A stretch of 64,000 nucleotides of DNA, taken from positions 806,001 through 870,000 of the forward strand of contig NZ_CP157390.1 of the NCBI RefSeq assembly GCF_040050925.1, given 5' to 3'. This DNA is from Leifsonia sp. NPDC080035. Its GTDB lineage: Bacteria > Actinomycetota > Actinomycetes > Actinomycetales > Microbacteriaceae. The notes below the pieces were generated by a model, which made no database searches, was not told where the DNA came from, and saw only the letters and a program-made list of their open reading frames with translations. The position numbers were made by a program, and so were the translations under genes. Below are positions 15,891 through 23,320 of the stretch, one piece after another (position 1 is the stretch's first letter; every line of letters starts with the position of its first letter).

Positions 15891-16463
15891 ATGACCCTGA
15901 CGCATCTCATCCCCTCTCTTCGCGCCTCCGTGCCGAACCCGCTCGGGCGCGACCTCTGGCCCGAGTTCACCACCGCATCGCTGTGCGATGTCGTGATCGC
16001 GGGAGTCTCCCTGACCCGCTTGGCCGAATGGTGCGGCACGCCCTGCATCCACACCGCGGCCGCGGTGGTCCCCGGCACAGGAGGGATGCCCTCCGCGACG
16101 GACACCGCATCCGTGATCGTCACGCGTGTGACAGCGATCGCCGGGGCCACGGACGGCACGATCGACGTCTGGATCGACGCCCGCCTCGCGGAGACGCCGG
16201 TCGTCGCCGACGAGCTGCGGATGATCGGCCGCATCTCCACCGCCTGCGACGCGCAGGCGCGCATCCACCCGGCGGGCGAGGCTACCACTCCCCTGCGCGT
16301 CGGCGAACTGGTGTCCGATCTGCGCGTCGGCGACCTCCTCGCCGTGCCCTGTCGCGGCGCCGCCCTCCTGCACCAGGTCGACCCGGACCGACGCCATCTC
16401 GCCCGCGCGACGCAGGACCTGCCGGCACCGGATCCGTGGACCCCGTCCGGATGCGGACGATGA
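15891..16463 (+). CDS. Hypothetical protein, 190 aa
   Basis: A soluble protein I cannot place. It starts MTLTHLIPSLRASVPNPLGRDLWPEF, with a central DVVIAGVSLTRLAEWCGTPCIHTAAAVVPGTGG and a VIVTRVTAIAGATDGTIDVWIDARL strand pair. Two close cysteines (WCGTPC) could form a thioredoxin-like CxxxC or bind metal, but this is speculation. Its stop overlaps the start of the next gene (ATGA), so the two form a translationally coupled pair and probably work together. Confidence 0.6.
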   Translation: MTLTHLIPSLRASVPNPLGRDLWPEFTTASLCDVVIAGVSLTRLAEWCGTPCIHTAAAVVPGTGGMPSATDTASVIVTRVTAIAGATDGTIDVWIDARLAETPVVADELRMIGRISTACDAQARIHPAGEATTPLRVGELVSDLRVGDLLAVPCRGAALLHQVDPDRRHLARATQDLPAPDPWTPSGCGR

Positions 16464-17017
16464 CCACGAACCTCCCCGCACGAGTGAACGAGCTCGCGCG
16501 GCGACTGCTCGAGGGGCCCGCCCCGTGGGGCACCGTCGACGTCTCACCCGCGACCCGGGGACTCTGGCAGCGGGTCCGGCTGACCGTGTACCCGCCCGGC
16601 ATCACCCCGGCCGAGCGGCGGCTGCTGCACCTGAGCCACTCGTGGCCGGTCGCGGGAGCGATCCTCTCCCTGTTCACGCTCGTCCTCCTCGGCGACGCCG
16701 GCCCAGTGCTCGGCCTGGCGACCGTGATGACCGGCTACATCGGCGGATTCCTCGTCACCGCACGGCTCACGCGCGCGCTGCGCGAGCGCTGCCGGGTCGT
16801 GACGGTCGCCTCCGAGTACGTCGGAGGCGGCATCCGGGAGTTCGGCGACGTCCACCTCCTCCGTGCGGCCGCGGCCTGTCTCGCGGAGCTGGAGGCGCGA
16901 CGCCGGGCAGGCCGCGTCGATCCGGCGACCTACGAGGCGGAGTGGGCGGAGGTCTACGACATGCTGCCGGACGGTGCGTCGCGCTCTCGGGCACCACGGC
17001 CGGGCGCGCGTCAGTGA
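16460..17017 (+). CDS. Membrane-associated protein, DUF6611-like
   Basis: A 185-aa protein. A soluble N-terminus containing WGTVDVSPATRGLWQRVRLTVYPPGITPAERRLL leads into two membrane helices (WPVAGAILSLFTLVLLG and VLGLATVMTGYIGGFLVTA) and a helical tail (LEARRRAGRVDPATYEAEWAEVYDML). The pattern resembles DUF6611-type proteins of Microbacteriaceae, assigned with modest confidence. I start at ATG 16460, which overlaps the stop of the upstream gene by 4 bases; an in-frame ATG at 16451 is possible. It converges with an SDR gene and the ends overlap by 7 bp. Confidence 0.65.
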   Translation: MTTNLPARVNELARRLLEGPAPWGTVDVSPATRGLWQRVRLTVYPPGITPAERRLLHLSHSWPVAGAILSLFTLVLLGDAGPVLGLATVMTGYIGGFLVTARLTRALRERCRVVTVASEYVGGGIREFGDVHLLRAAAACLAELEARRRAGRVDPATYEAEWAEVYDMLPDGASRSRAPRPGARQ

Positions 17018-17766
17018 ACCGAGAAGCCGCCGTCCACCGCGATCGACTGGCCCGTGATGTAGCCGGCCGACCGGCCCGCGAGGAAGACGGCGGCGCCGGC
17101 GAAGTCGTCGGTGCGGCCGTTGCGGCCGACGAGGGTCCGGGCCGCGAGCGCGGCGACCGTATCCCGGTCGGCGCTGAGCCTCGCGTTCAGGGGCGTCTCG
17201 ACGAAGCCGGGGACGAGGACGTTGGCCGTGACGCCGAACGGCGACCACGCCTCCGCCTGGGAGCGGGCCAGTCCCTCGATCGCCGCCTTGGACGCACCGT
17301 AGGCGCCGCTGGAGGCGAACGCGCGATGCGCCTGCTGCGAGCTGATGTGGATGATCCTGCCGAAGCCCCGCTCGGCCATCCCGGGTGCCAGCCGCTGCCC
17401 GAGGATGAACGGGGCGTCCAGGTTCACCGCCATCGTCGCATCCCAGGTCGCCTCATCCAGCTCGGCCATCGGGGGCCGCAGGTTGATGCCGGCGGAGTTG
17501 ACGAGGATGTCCACCTCTCGCACCCGGTCCGCGAGCGCGTGCACGCCGTCCCGCGTCGAGAGGTCGGCCCGCACGCCCTCCACCGCCCCTCCGGCGGCGA
17601 CGATCCCGCCGACGGCGGCGTCGATGTTCGACGACGTCCGCGCGGCGACCAGCACGGAGGCCCCCGCGTCGGCGAGCGCCACCGCGATCGCCCTGCCGAT
17701 GCCGGAGCTGCCACCGGTCACCAGGGCGGTCAGCCCGTTCAGCCCGAAGAGTGAGTTCAGCGACAC
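17011..17766 (-). CDS. SDR family oxidoreductase
   Basis: A 251-aa classical short-chain dehydrogenase, from a GTG at 17766 (earlier in-frame codons read into the promoter of the divergent gene). The cofactor motif TGGSSGIGRA is near residues 14-23, NSAGIN near 90, catalytic Ser in HISSQQAH and YGASK near 155-159. The C-terminal GYITGQSIAVDGGFSVH is typical of the gluconate 5-dehydrogenase/3-oxoacyl reductase branch. The substrate is unknown. Confidence 0.88.
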   Translation of the reverse strand: MSLNSLFGLNGLTALVTGGSSGIGRAIAVALADAGASVLVAARTSSNIDAAVGGIVAAGGAVEGVRADLSTRDGVHALADRVREVDILVNSAGINLRPPMAELDEATWDATMAVNLDAPFILGQRLAPGMAERGFGRIIHISSQQAHRAFASSGAYGASKAAIEGLARSQAEAWSPFGVTANVLVPGFVETPLNARLSADRDTVAALAARTLVGRNGRTDDFAGAAVFLAGRSAGYITGQSIAVDGGFSVH

Positions 17767-17810
17767 GGTCGCCAGCCTAACGGGCGGCGCGGCACCCCTA
17801 CGCTGGGACG

Positions 17811-18110
17811 ATGACACCGACCTCCGAGATCCTCCTCTGCTGCCTGCTGTGGGCTCGCGACGGCGAGGCCGAAGCACTCACCGAGTACGAGGACGGTGTG
17901 CTCGCCCTGATTCCGCGGCACGGCGGCGAGGTCATCCAGCGGGCCGTCGGGGACGGCGCCGACGGCCGGCCGCACGAGGTCCAGCTCTACCGGTTCCCGG
18001 ACCACAGCGCGCTCGACGCCTACGTCGCCGACCCCGACCGGGTCGCGCTGACCGGCGTCCGGGACCGGGTGGTGGCGCGCACGGAGCTGTTCCCGGTCGC
18101 CCTTCGCTAG
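17811..18110 (+). CDS. Small dimeric alpha/beta-barrel protein (DUF1330-like)
   Basis: A 99-aa protein with the ferredoxin-like pattern of DUF1330 and antibiotic-monooxygenase-type barrels: LLCCLLWARDGEAEALTEYEDGVLALIPRHGGEVIQR, then HEVQLYRFPDHSALDAYVADPDR. Function unknown. It diverges from the SDR gene over 44 bp. Confidence 0.65.
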   Translation: MTPTSEILLCCLLWARDGEAEALTEYEDGVLALIPRHGGEVIQRAVGDGADGRPHEVQLYRFPDHSALDAYVADPDRVALTGVRDRVVARTELFPVALR

Positions 18111-18178
18111 GTCACGCGACCATCCCGCCGCGGTATCGTGAGGCGAGCTCACATCGCACCGAGGGAGGTCGATCGGCG

Positions 18179-18517
18179 ATGTTCTCCAAGAAGGGTGACG
18201 CAGCGGTTCTCGCCAACCTGGCCGGGGCGCCGGATCGGTACCGCACGATCGCCGAACGGCTGCACGCGATCATCCGCGAGAGCGCACCCTCGCTCGAGCC
18301 GATCGTGCGATGGGGACTCCCCTTTTATACGCGCGACGGCAAGGACGTCTGCTACATCAAGACGGGCGCGGACTTCATCGCCTTCGGCTTCGGCGAGGAT
18401 CTGAACCCCGCCTATGAGGATGGCGCCGGCATGCACCCCCTCGTGTGGAACATCACCTCGCTCGACGCCGCGACGGAGGAGACGCTGCGCGGGCTGATCC
18501 GGAAGGCGGTCGCGTAG
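18179..18517 (+). CDS. DUF1801 domain protein
   Basis: A 112-aa YdhG/DUF1801-like protein: TIAERLHAIIRESAPSLEPIVRWGLPFYTRDGKDVCYIKTGADFIAFGF contains the family's usual WG-PFY core. GAGGGAGG sits upstream of ATG 18179, a strong ribosome binding site. Function unestablished; members bind small ligands through an iron-chaperone-like fold. It converges with the EthD gene, 6 bp apart. Confidence 0.8.
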   Translation: MFSKKGDAAVLANLAGAPDRYRTIAERLHAIIRESAPSLEPIVRWGLPFYTRDGKDVCYIKTGADFIAFGFGEDLNPAYEDGAGMHPLVWNITSLDAATEETLRGLIRKAVA

Positions 18518-18523
18518 CGACGG

Positions 18524-18829
18524 TCAGCTCCGCTCGATGTCGGAGAACAGCCCGGTGAACGTCACCCCTGTGCCCAGGAGACGCTGGAAGAACTCGCCCG
18601 CGACGGGGGTGGCGACCGCGGCGGACGCGGCGTCGTAGTCGTCGAAGTAGAGGTCGAGCGTGCGGTGCGCCGGGGTGGGGGTGCCGTCCTCCTTCGGCCA
18701 GACCTTGGCCGACTCCACCCGGCGCACACCGGGGAGCCTCCCGGCGAGCGACTCGATCTCCGGGTAGCCGCCCTCGAAGGACTCCGGCTCGGCGGGGTTG
18801 TCGATGATGATCGTGATCTTGGTGGGCAT
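18524..18829 (-). CDS. EthD family protein
   Basis: A 101-aa dimeric barrel protein. The start MPTKITIIIDNPAEPESFEGGYPEIESLAGRLPGVRRVESAKVW and the DGTPTPAHRTLDLYFDDYDAASAA segment match EthD, a family first linked to ether degradation but widespread with unknown roles. It is 13 bp downstream of the membrane gene on the same strand, so both likely answer to the TetR regulator upstream. Confidence 0.8.
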   Translation of the reverse strand: MPTKITIIIDNPAEPESFEGGYPEIESLAGRLPGVRRVESAKVWPKEDGTPTPAHRTLDLYFDDYDAASAAVATPVAGEFFQRLLGTGVTFTGLFSDIERS

Positions 18830-18842
18830 GGTGTTCCCTCTC

Positions 18843-19430
18843 CTATCGGTTGTTGTCGGTTTGTTGTGTCGAGTCCGTCCGCGCCGTGCGCCGCAGGCGG
18901 AGAGCCGAGACCAGGAAGAAGACGCCGCCGAGGGTCGCGTAGCCCGCGACCCCGACCAGCGAGGCGGACGCGCCGCCGGACTGGAGCGCGAAGGCGAGGC
19001 CGGCGAGCACCGAGATGCCGCCGCTCAGGATCATCGGCCACTGACCGCCGAGGCTGCGACGCGCCACAGCGACGATCAACTGCACCGCCCCGGCGGCGAT
19101 CGCCCAGAGGCCCCACACCAGAAGGACGGCCGATCGGCCCGACGTCGCGGCGAACGCGAGACCGATCGCGGCCAGGGCGCTGAGGCTCATGTTCACGTAC
19201 AGGAGCGCGGACGACCTCGTCCCGCGCGACGCACGATGGTCGATCACCGCCGCGATCGCGTCGAACACCGGATAGATCACCAGCAGCACCGCGACGAGCG
19301 GCGTGATCGCGGTCGCGGTCACCGCCACCAGGATCGCCCAGACGACCGCGAAGCCGAACCGGACGAAATACAGAGTGCGCAGCGCCGAGGCCATCGTCGC
19401 CGGGCGTGAGAGGGGTGTGACCGATGTCAT
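18843..19430 (-). CDS. Integral membrane protein, DUF308/HdeD-like
   Basis: A 195-aa protein with six hydrophobic segments in three hairpins (for example FVRFGFAVVWAILVAVTATAI, PLVAVLLVIYPVFDAIAAVI, SALAAIGLAFAAT), the arrangement of HdeD/DUF308 proteins; the C-terminus is charged and cytoplasmic. I use ATG 19430 with AGGA upstream; an upstream in-frame ATG at 19478 falls inside the operator. It diverges from a TetR gene with a 30-bp palindrome between them and is the probable target. Confidence 0.78.
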   Translation of the reverse strand: MTSVTPLSRPATMASALRTLYFVRFGFAVVWAILVAVTATAITPLVAVLLVIYPVFDAIAAVIDHRASRGTRSSALLYVNMSLSALAAIGLAFAATSGRSAVLLVWGLWAIAAGAVQLIVAVARRSLGGQWPMILSGGISVLAGLAFALQSGGASASLVGVAGYATLGGVFFLVSALRLRRTARTDSTQQTDNNR

Positions 19431-19457
19431 GCGGTGTCCATTCCTGTGTCGAGTGAT

Positions 19458-19487
19458 CGATGTAGAATGACTAGTCACTCTACATCG
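19458..19487. promoter_or_regulatory. 30-bp operator palindrome for TetR regulator
   Basis: Arms CGATGTAGAATGACT (19458-19472) and AGTCACTCTACATCG (19473-19487) are complementary at 14 of 15 positions. It lies 28 bp before the membrane-protein start and 55 bp before the TetR start, over the shared A+T-rich promoter. Confidence 0.8.
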
Positions 19488-19541
19488 TTACACCGTAGCG
19501 ACCACAGGCAGCGGGCGCAAGAGGCTCGGAAGGGAGCACCT

Positions 19542-20108
19542 ATGATCGGGAGCGTGAAGACGTCGATGAGGGAGGCGCTGATCGAGGCGGCGACCGAGCT
19601 GTTCTACGCGGACGGTCTCCGCGCCGTCAGCGTCGACAAGGTCATCGAGAAGGCCGGCACGACAAAGGTCACCTTCTACCGGCACTTCAAGAGCAAGGAC
19701 GATCTGGTGGTGGCGCACCTCGAGCGCCGAGCGGAGCAGGAGCGCGCCGGGATCACGGCGGCGATCGAGGCGGCCGGCGGCGACCCGGACCGCACGTTCC
19801 AGCTCATCGCCCAGCAGCTGGGCACGATGGCGTGCGAGCAGGGCTTCCGCGGCTGCCCCTTCATCAACGCGGCCGCCGAGTACCCGGACGCGGCGAGCGC
19901 CGTCCGCATCCAGGTGGATGCGCACCGCGCCTGGTGCAAGACGACGTTCGCCGACATCGTGCGCCCGCTCGGGCTGGATGACCCTGCGGCGACCGCCGAC
20001 GACCTCATGCTCATCCGCGACGGCGCAATGGTCGCCGGCTACCTCGACGACGCGGACGCCCTCGCCGCGTCGTTCCTCCGGAGTGCGCGCGCGCTGACCG
20101 CGGCCTGA
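19542..20108 (+). CDS. TetR family transcriptional regulator
   Basis: A 188-aa repressor. The helix-turn-helix covers about residues 9-55 (MREALIEAATELFYADGLRAVSVDKVIEKAGTTKVTFYRHFKSKDDLV). The C-terminal domain has the motif ACEQGFRGCPFINAAAEYPD, seen in a TetR group with conserved cysteines. ATG 19542 follows GGAAGGGAG, a strong ribosome binding site. It diverges from the HdeD-like/EthD pair and probably represses both units through the 30-bp palindrome. Confidence 0.92.
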   Translation: MIGSVKTSMREALIEAATELFYADGLRAVSVDKVIEKAGTTKVTFYRHFKSKDDLVVAHLERRAEQERAGITAAIEAAGGDPDRTFQLIAQQLGTMACEQGFRGCPFINAAAEYPDAASAVRIQVDAHRAWCKTTFADIVRPLGLDDPAATADDLMLIRDGAMVAGYLDDADALAASFLRSARALTAA

Positions 20109-20316
20109 GGGACGTGCGCGCGGCGGGGGACGGCGCCTCTCCGCGCACGCATTACGACACGCATCGTCGAAACTCTTCCGAATCCGGTGCGAAGGCGTAA
20201 ATATGCGAGTATTAGCTGCATTCCCATAGAAAAGGCGTTCCACCTTTACCCGAGCCAGGGCGCCCGAACACCGTGACGCTCGCCGCCGTGGCCGAGCCTT
20301 GGAGTCGGAGAGACGT
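20109..20316 (+). promoter_or_regulatory. Leader and promoter region of the polysaccharide operon
   Basis: These 208 bp hold an A+T-rich patch (about 20195-20235, with GTAAATATGCGAGTATTAG) that stands out from its GC-rich surroundings and is the best place for the operon promoter. No clear -35/-10 pair, terminator or operator palindrome was found. The Shine-Dalgarno GGAGAG lies at 20307-20312. Confidence 0.45.
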
Positions 20317-21732
20317 TTGGACCTGCGTGACTATCTGAGGATTTTCCACAAGAACTGGATCCTCATCGCGCTCTGCGCCCTCGTCGGGGTCGCCGTCGCC
20401 GCCGTCTTCTCGCTGATGGCCACCCCGAAGTACAAGGCGGAGACCGAGCTGTACGTCTCCGTGCGCGCCGGGGACACGGCCGCGACGACCGACCTCGTGC
20501 AGGGCACCAGCTTCGCCCGGCAGGCGGTCACCAGCTACGTGAGCGTGGTGGACAGCGCGAGCGTGCTCGATCGGGTGATCAAAGAGCTGAAGCTCGACAC
20601 CACTCCCGGTGCACTGGCCGCGAAGGTCTCGGCCGAATCCCCGCTCAACACGGTGCTCATCGACATCACGGTCACCGACGACGATCCCCAGCGCGCGGCC
20701 GACATCGCCAACTCGGTGGGCAAGAACACGTCGTACATCGTGACCAACAAGCTCGAGAACGCGCAGGGCGGCGCCAGCCTCGTCAACGTGCAGACCATCC
20801 AGCCGGCGACGACGCCGACCCGGCCGTCCAGCCCGAACGTGCCGATCAACGTGCTGCTCGGCCTTCTCGTCGGACTCGGCGTCGGCATCCTCGCCAGCTT
20901 CCTCCGCAGCATCCTGGACACGCGCATCCACAACGCGCACGACATCGAGCAGGTGACCGACCGCCCGATCCTGGGCGCGGTCAGCTTCGACCCGTCGGCC
21001 AAGAAGCGTCCCCTGATCGTGCACGCCGACCCGCGCAACCCGCGCGCCGAGTCGTTCCGGAGCCTCCGCACGAACCTGCAGTTCGTCAACATCGGCGGCC
21101 CGCGCAGCTACGTCATCACCAGCTCCGTGCCGGGTGAGGGCAAGAGCACGACCGCCGCGAACCTGGCGATCAGCCTCGCCGAGACGGGCGCCCGTGTTGC
21201 GCTCATCGACGGCGACCTCCGGCTGCCCAAGGTCGCCGAGTACATGGGCATCGAGGGCGCCGTCGGCCTCACCGACGTGCTCATCGGACGCGCCGAGCTG
21301 ACGGATGTGCTGCAGAAGTGGGGCCGAGGCCAGCTGTACGTGCTCCCCGCCGGCGCCATCCCGCCGAACCCGAGCGAGCTGCTCGGCTCCGCGGTGATGG
21401 CGAACCTGATCAACGATCTGACGAGCGAGTTCGACTTCGTCCTCGTGGACGCGCCCCCGCTGCTGCTCGTGACCGACGCGGCGGTGATCAGCAAGCTGAC
21501 CGGCGGCGCCATCCTCGCCGCGGCGTCCGGCCGGACCAAGAAGAACGAGCTCGCGGCGGCGGTCCGCGCCCTCGACCACATCGACAGCCGCCTCGTCGGG
21601 GTGGTCGTCACGATGCTCCCGGTGAAGGGGCCGGACTCCTACGGCTACGGCGTCTACGGCTACGGCGTGCAGAACGAGATCGTCGACGACGAGGTGAGCG
21701 ATCACCGCGTGCGGCGGGCGGCCCAGGCATGA
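20317..21732 (+). CDS. Wzz-type polysaccharide copolymerase fused to BY-kinase (tyrosine autokinase)
   Basis: A 471-aa inner-membrane protein controlling chain length in Wzx/Wzy polysaccharide export. It has TM1 (WILIALCALVGVAVAAVFSL), an extracellular Wzz region with VQTIQPATTPTRPSSP, TM2 (VPINVLLGLLVGLGVGILA), then the kinase: Walker A SVPGEGKST with K276, Walker A' ALIDGDLRLP (D298, D300), Walker B FVLVDAPPL, and a Tyr-rich stretch YGYGVYGYGV near the end as autophosphorylation site. I choose TTG 20317 (GGAGAG 5 bases upstream) over TTG 20299. It overlaps the tyrosine phosphatase gene by 4 bases. Confidence 0.93.
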   Translation: MDLRDYLRIFHKNWILIALCALVGVAVAAVFSLMATPKYKAETELYVSVRAGDTAATTDLVQGTSFARQAVTSYVSVVDSASVLDRVIKELKLDTTPGALAAKVSAESPLNTVLIDITVTDDDPQRAADIANSVGKNTSYIVTNKLENAQGGASLVNVQTIQPATTPTRPSSPNVPINVLLGLLVGLGVGILASFLRSILDTRIHNAHDIEQVTDRPILGAVSFDPSAKKRPLIVHADPRNPRAESFRSLRTNLQFVNIGGPRSYVITSSVPGEGKSTTAANLAISLAETGARVALIDGDLRLPKVAEYMGIEGAVGLTDVLIGRAELTDVLQKWGRGQLYVLPAGAIPPNPSELLGSAVMANLINDLTSEFDFVLVDAPPLLLVTDAAVISKLTGGAILAAASGRTKKNELAAAVRALDHIDSRLVGVVVTMLPVKGPDSYGYGVYGYGVQNEIVDDEVSDHRVRRAAQA

Positions 21733-22319
21733 CGTTCCGCATCCTCACCGTGTGCACCGGCAACATCTGCCGTTCGCCGCTCGCGGAGCAGTTGCTGCGC
21801 CGTGAGCTCACCGGTGTGGATGCGACGCTCGGCAGCGCCGGCACCGACGCCCTCGTCGGCCACCCGATGGACGAGCGCGCCGCCGCGTACTCCGTCGAGC
21901 TCGGCGGCGACCCGGACGGGCACGCCGCCCGGCAGCTGACGGCCGACACCCTGCGCGAGACAGAGCTGGTGCTCGTCGCCTCGCGCCGGCACCGCAGGAG
22001 CGTCGTCGAGCTGCTGCCCCGACGGTCGCGCTCCAGCTTCACGATCCGTGAGTTCGCGCGGCTTCTCGACACGCTCAACGACGACGACCGTGCGGAGATC
22101 GCGGCGGAGGACGACGCGGACGCGCGCCTGGCGAAGCTCGTCGACATCGCCGCGATCAACCGCGGCGTCGCAGAACTCCCCGATGAACCCGCGGAAGACG
22201 ACATCGTCGACCCCTTCCGCCAGCATGACGCCGTCTACGCCGCATCGGTGGCGCAGCTCGTCCCCGCCATCCGGTCGATCGGCCCGGTGCTCCGCCGGGC
22301 GAGCGCGGGGTTCCCGTAG
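21729..22319 (+). CDS. Low-molecular-weight protein tyrosine phosphatase
   Basis: A 196-aa cytoplasmic phosphatase that would dephosphorylate the adjacent BY-kinase and let it cycle. The P-loop CTGNICRS is at residues 9-16 (nucleophile C9, R15). The acid-loop aspartate is probably in DDIVDPF near residue 160. Its start overlaps the kinase stop (ATGA), giving coupled synthesis of kinase and phosphatase. It is longer than the usual 150-160 aa because of a charged insert around 115-150. Confidence 0.93.
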   Translation: MTFRILTVCTGNICRSPLAEQLLRRELTGVDATLGSAGTDALVGHPMDERAAAYSVELGGDPDGHAARQLTADTLRETELVLVASRRHRRSVVELLPRRSRSSFTIREFARLLDTLNDDDRAEIAAEDDADARLAKLVDIAAINRGVAELPDEPAEDDIVDPFRQHDAVYAASVAQLVPAIRSIGPVLRRASAGFP

Positions 22320-22321
22320 CC

Positions 22322-23320
22322 ATGGCGCGCTCGGTCAAGCGGGTGAGGACGGACCCCACCACCACCTCGCAGTGGCGGCGGCTGGCCATCATCGGCCTCA
22401 TCGTCTTCGTCGTCGTCGACATCGTGCTGGTGATCTGGGCGGTCACGGCCTCCCGCACGCCGCGGGAGACCTCCGGCGCCCCGGCCGCCGCGGCGAGCGC
22501 CGCCGGGCGGGTGACCGCCTCCCCCACGACCCCTGCGCGCCCGACGGCCACCGCATCCTCGGCGCCGATCCCGGTGGCGGATGCCGTCGCCCCGCACCGT
22601 CTGCTCGCGGTCCTCAGCGACACCACCGCCTGGCGCGCCCGCACCGGGGCGTGCCCGGCGACGCCAGCGCAGACCGAGGTCAGCACGGACGGAGGGGCGA
22701 CCTGGAAGCCGTCGGACGCGTCCGGTCCGACCGGAGCGTCCGCGATCGTCCGGCTGACCGTGCAGTCCGACCGGCAGGCGAGCGCCGTCGCGCTGAGCGC
22801 CCAGGGCTGCAACCCCGAGTTCATCCGCACCTACGTCGCGGGCGACAACTGGGCCGCCTATCCCGACCAGCTCGGGTCGGCCTGGTACGCCGACCCGAAG
22901 GATCCGGGGAAGGTGCACACGCCGACCGGAGACAAGGCGGCGCCGTGCGCGACCGTCATCGGGCTCGCCGTCGGGGCGGGCGGCGACGCCGCGGTGCTCT
23001 GCGCCGGCCACGACGTGCGCACCACGACGGACGGCGGCGCCACCTGGGGTGCCCCGCGCACCGTGCCTGGCGGGGTGGCGATCACGACCTCCGGGTCCGG
23101 CTACCTCGTCGCCGCGGTCGGAGCAGCCGGATGCGCGGGCACGTCGGTCGTCGCGCTCGATGCGGGCAGCGGGGAGCCAACGCAACGCGCCTGCGTCGGC
23201 TCGACCGCTCCGGCACCGGTGGACGTCGCCATCGCGGCCGGCTTCGGCAACGACGCGGTCTGGCTGTGGGCGGGGGACGCGACGACGAGATCCACAGACG
23301 GGGGAACCACATGGCGCTGA
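22322..23320 (+). CDS. Membrane-anchored protein with Asp-box (BNR) repeats
   Basis: A 332-aa protein: short cytoplasmic start, one membrane helix (LAIIGLIVFVVVDIVLVIWAV), a Pro/Thr/Ala linker, then an extracellular region with three Asp-box motifs: STDGGATWK, TTDGGATWG and STDGGTTWR (the last at the very end). Asp boxes mark beta-propellers of the sialidase/glycosidase type, but no catalytic set is evident and the propeller would be small. Conserved-looking cysteines may form disulfides. Its end overlaps the FlaA1-like gene by 10 bases, so it belongs to the operon; a role in polysaccharide binding or assembly is inferred. Confidence 0.75.
   Translation: MARSVKRVRTDPTTTSQWRRLAIIGLIVFVVVDIVLVIWAVTASRTPRETSGAPAAAASAAGRVTASPTTPARPTATASSAPIPVADAVAPHRLLAVLSDTTAWRARTGACPATPAQTEVSTDGGATWKPSDASGPTGASAIVRLTVQSDRQASAVALSAQGCNPEFIRTYVAGDNWAAYPDQLGSAWYADPKDPGKVHTPTGDKAAPCATVIGLAVGAGGDAAVLCAGHDVRTTTDGGATWGAPRTVPGGVAITTSGSGYLVAAVGAAGCAGTSVVALDAGSGEPTQRACVGSTAPAPVDVAIAAGFGNDAVWLWAGDATTRSTDGGTTWR

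Noticed and set aside
22048..23310. N-terminal 421-codon extension of the FlaA1-like frame
   Set aside because: It overlaps the phosphatase and Asp-box genes in another frame and has shadow composition; the protein plainly starts at 23311.
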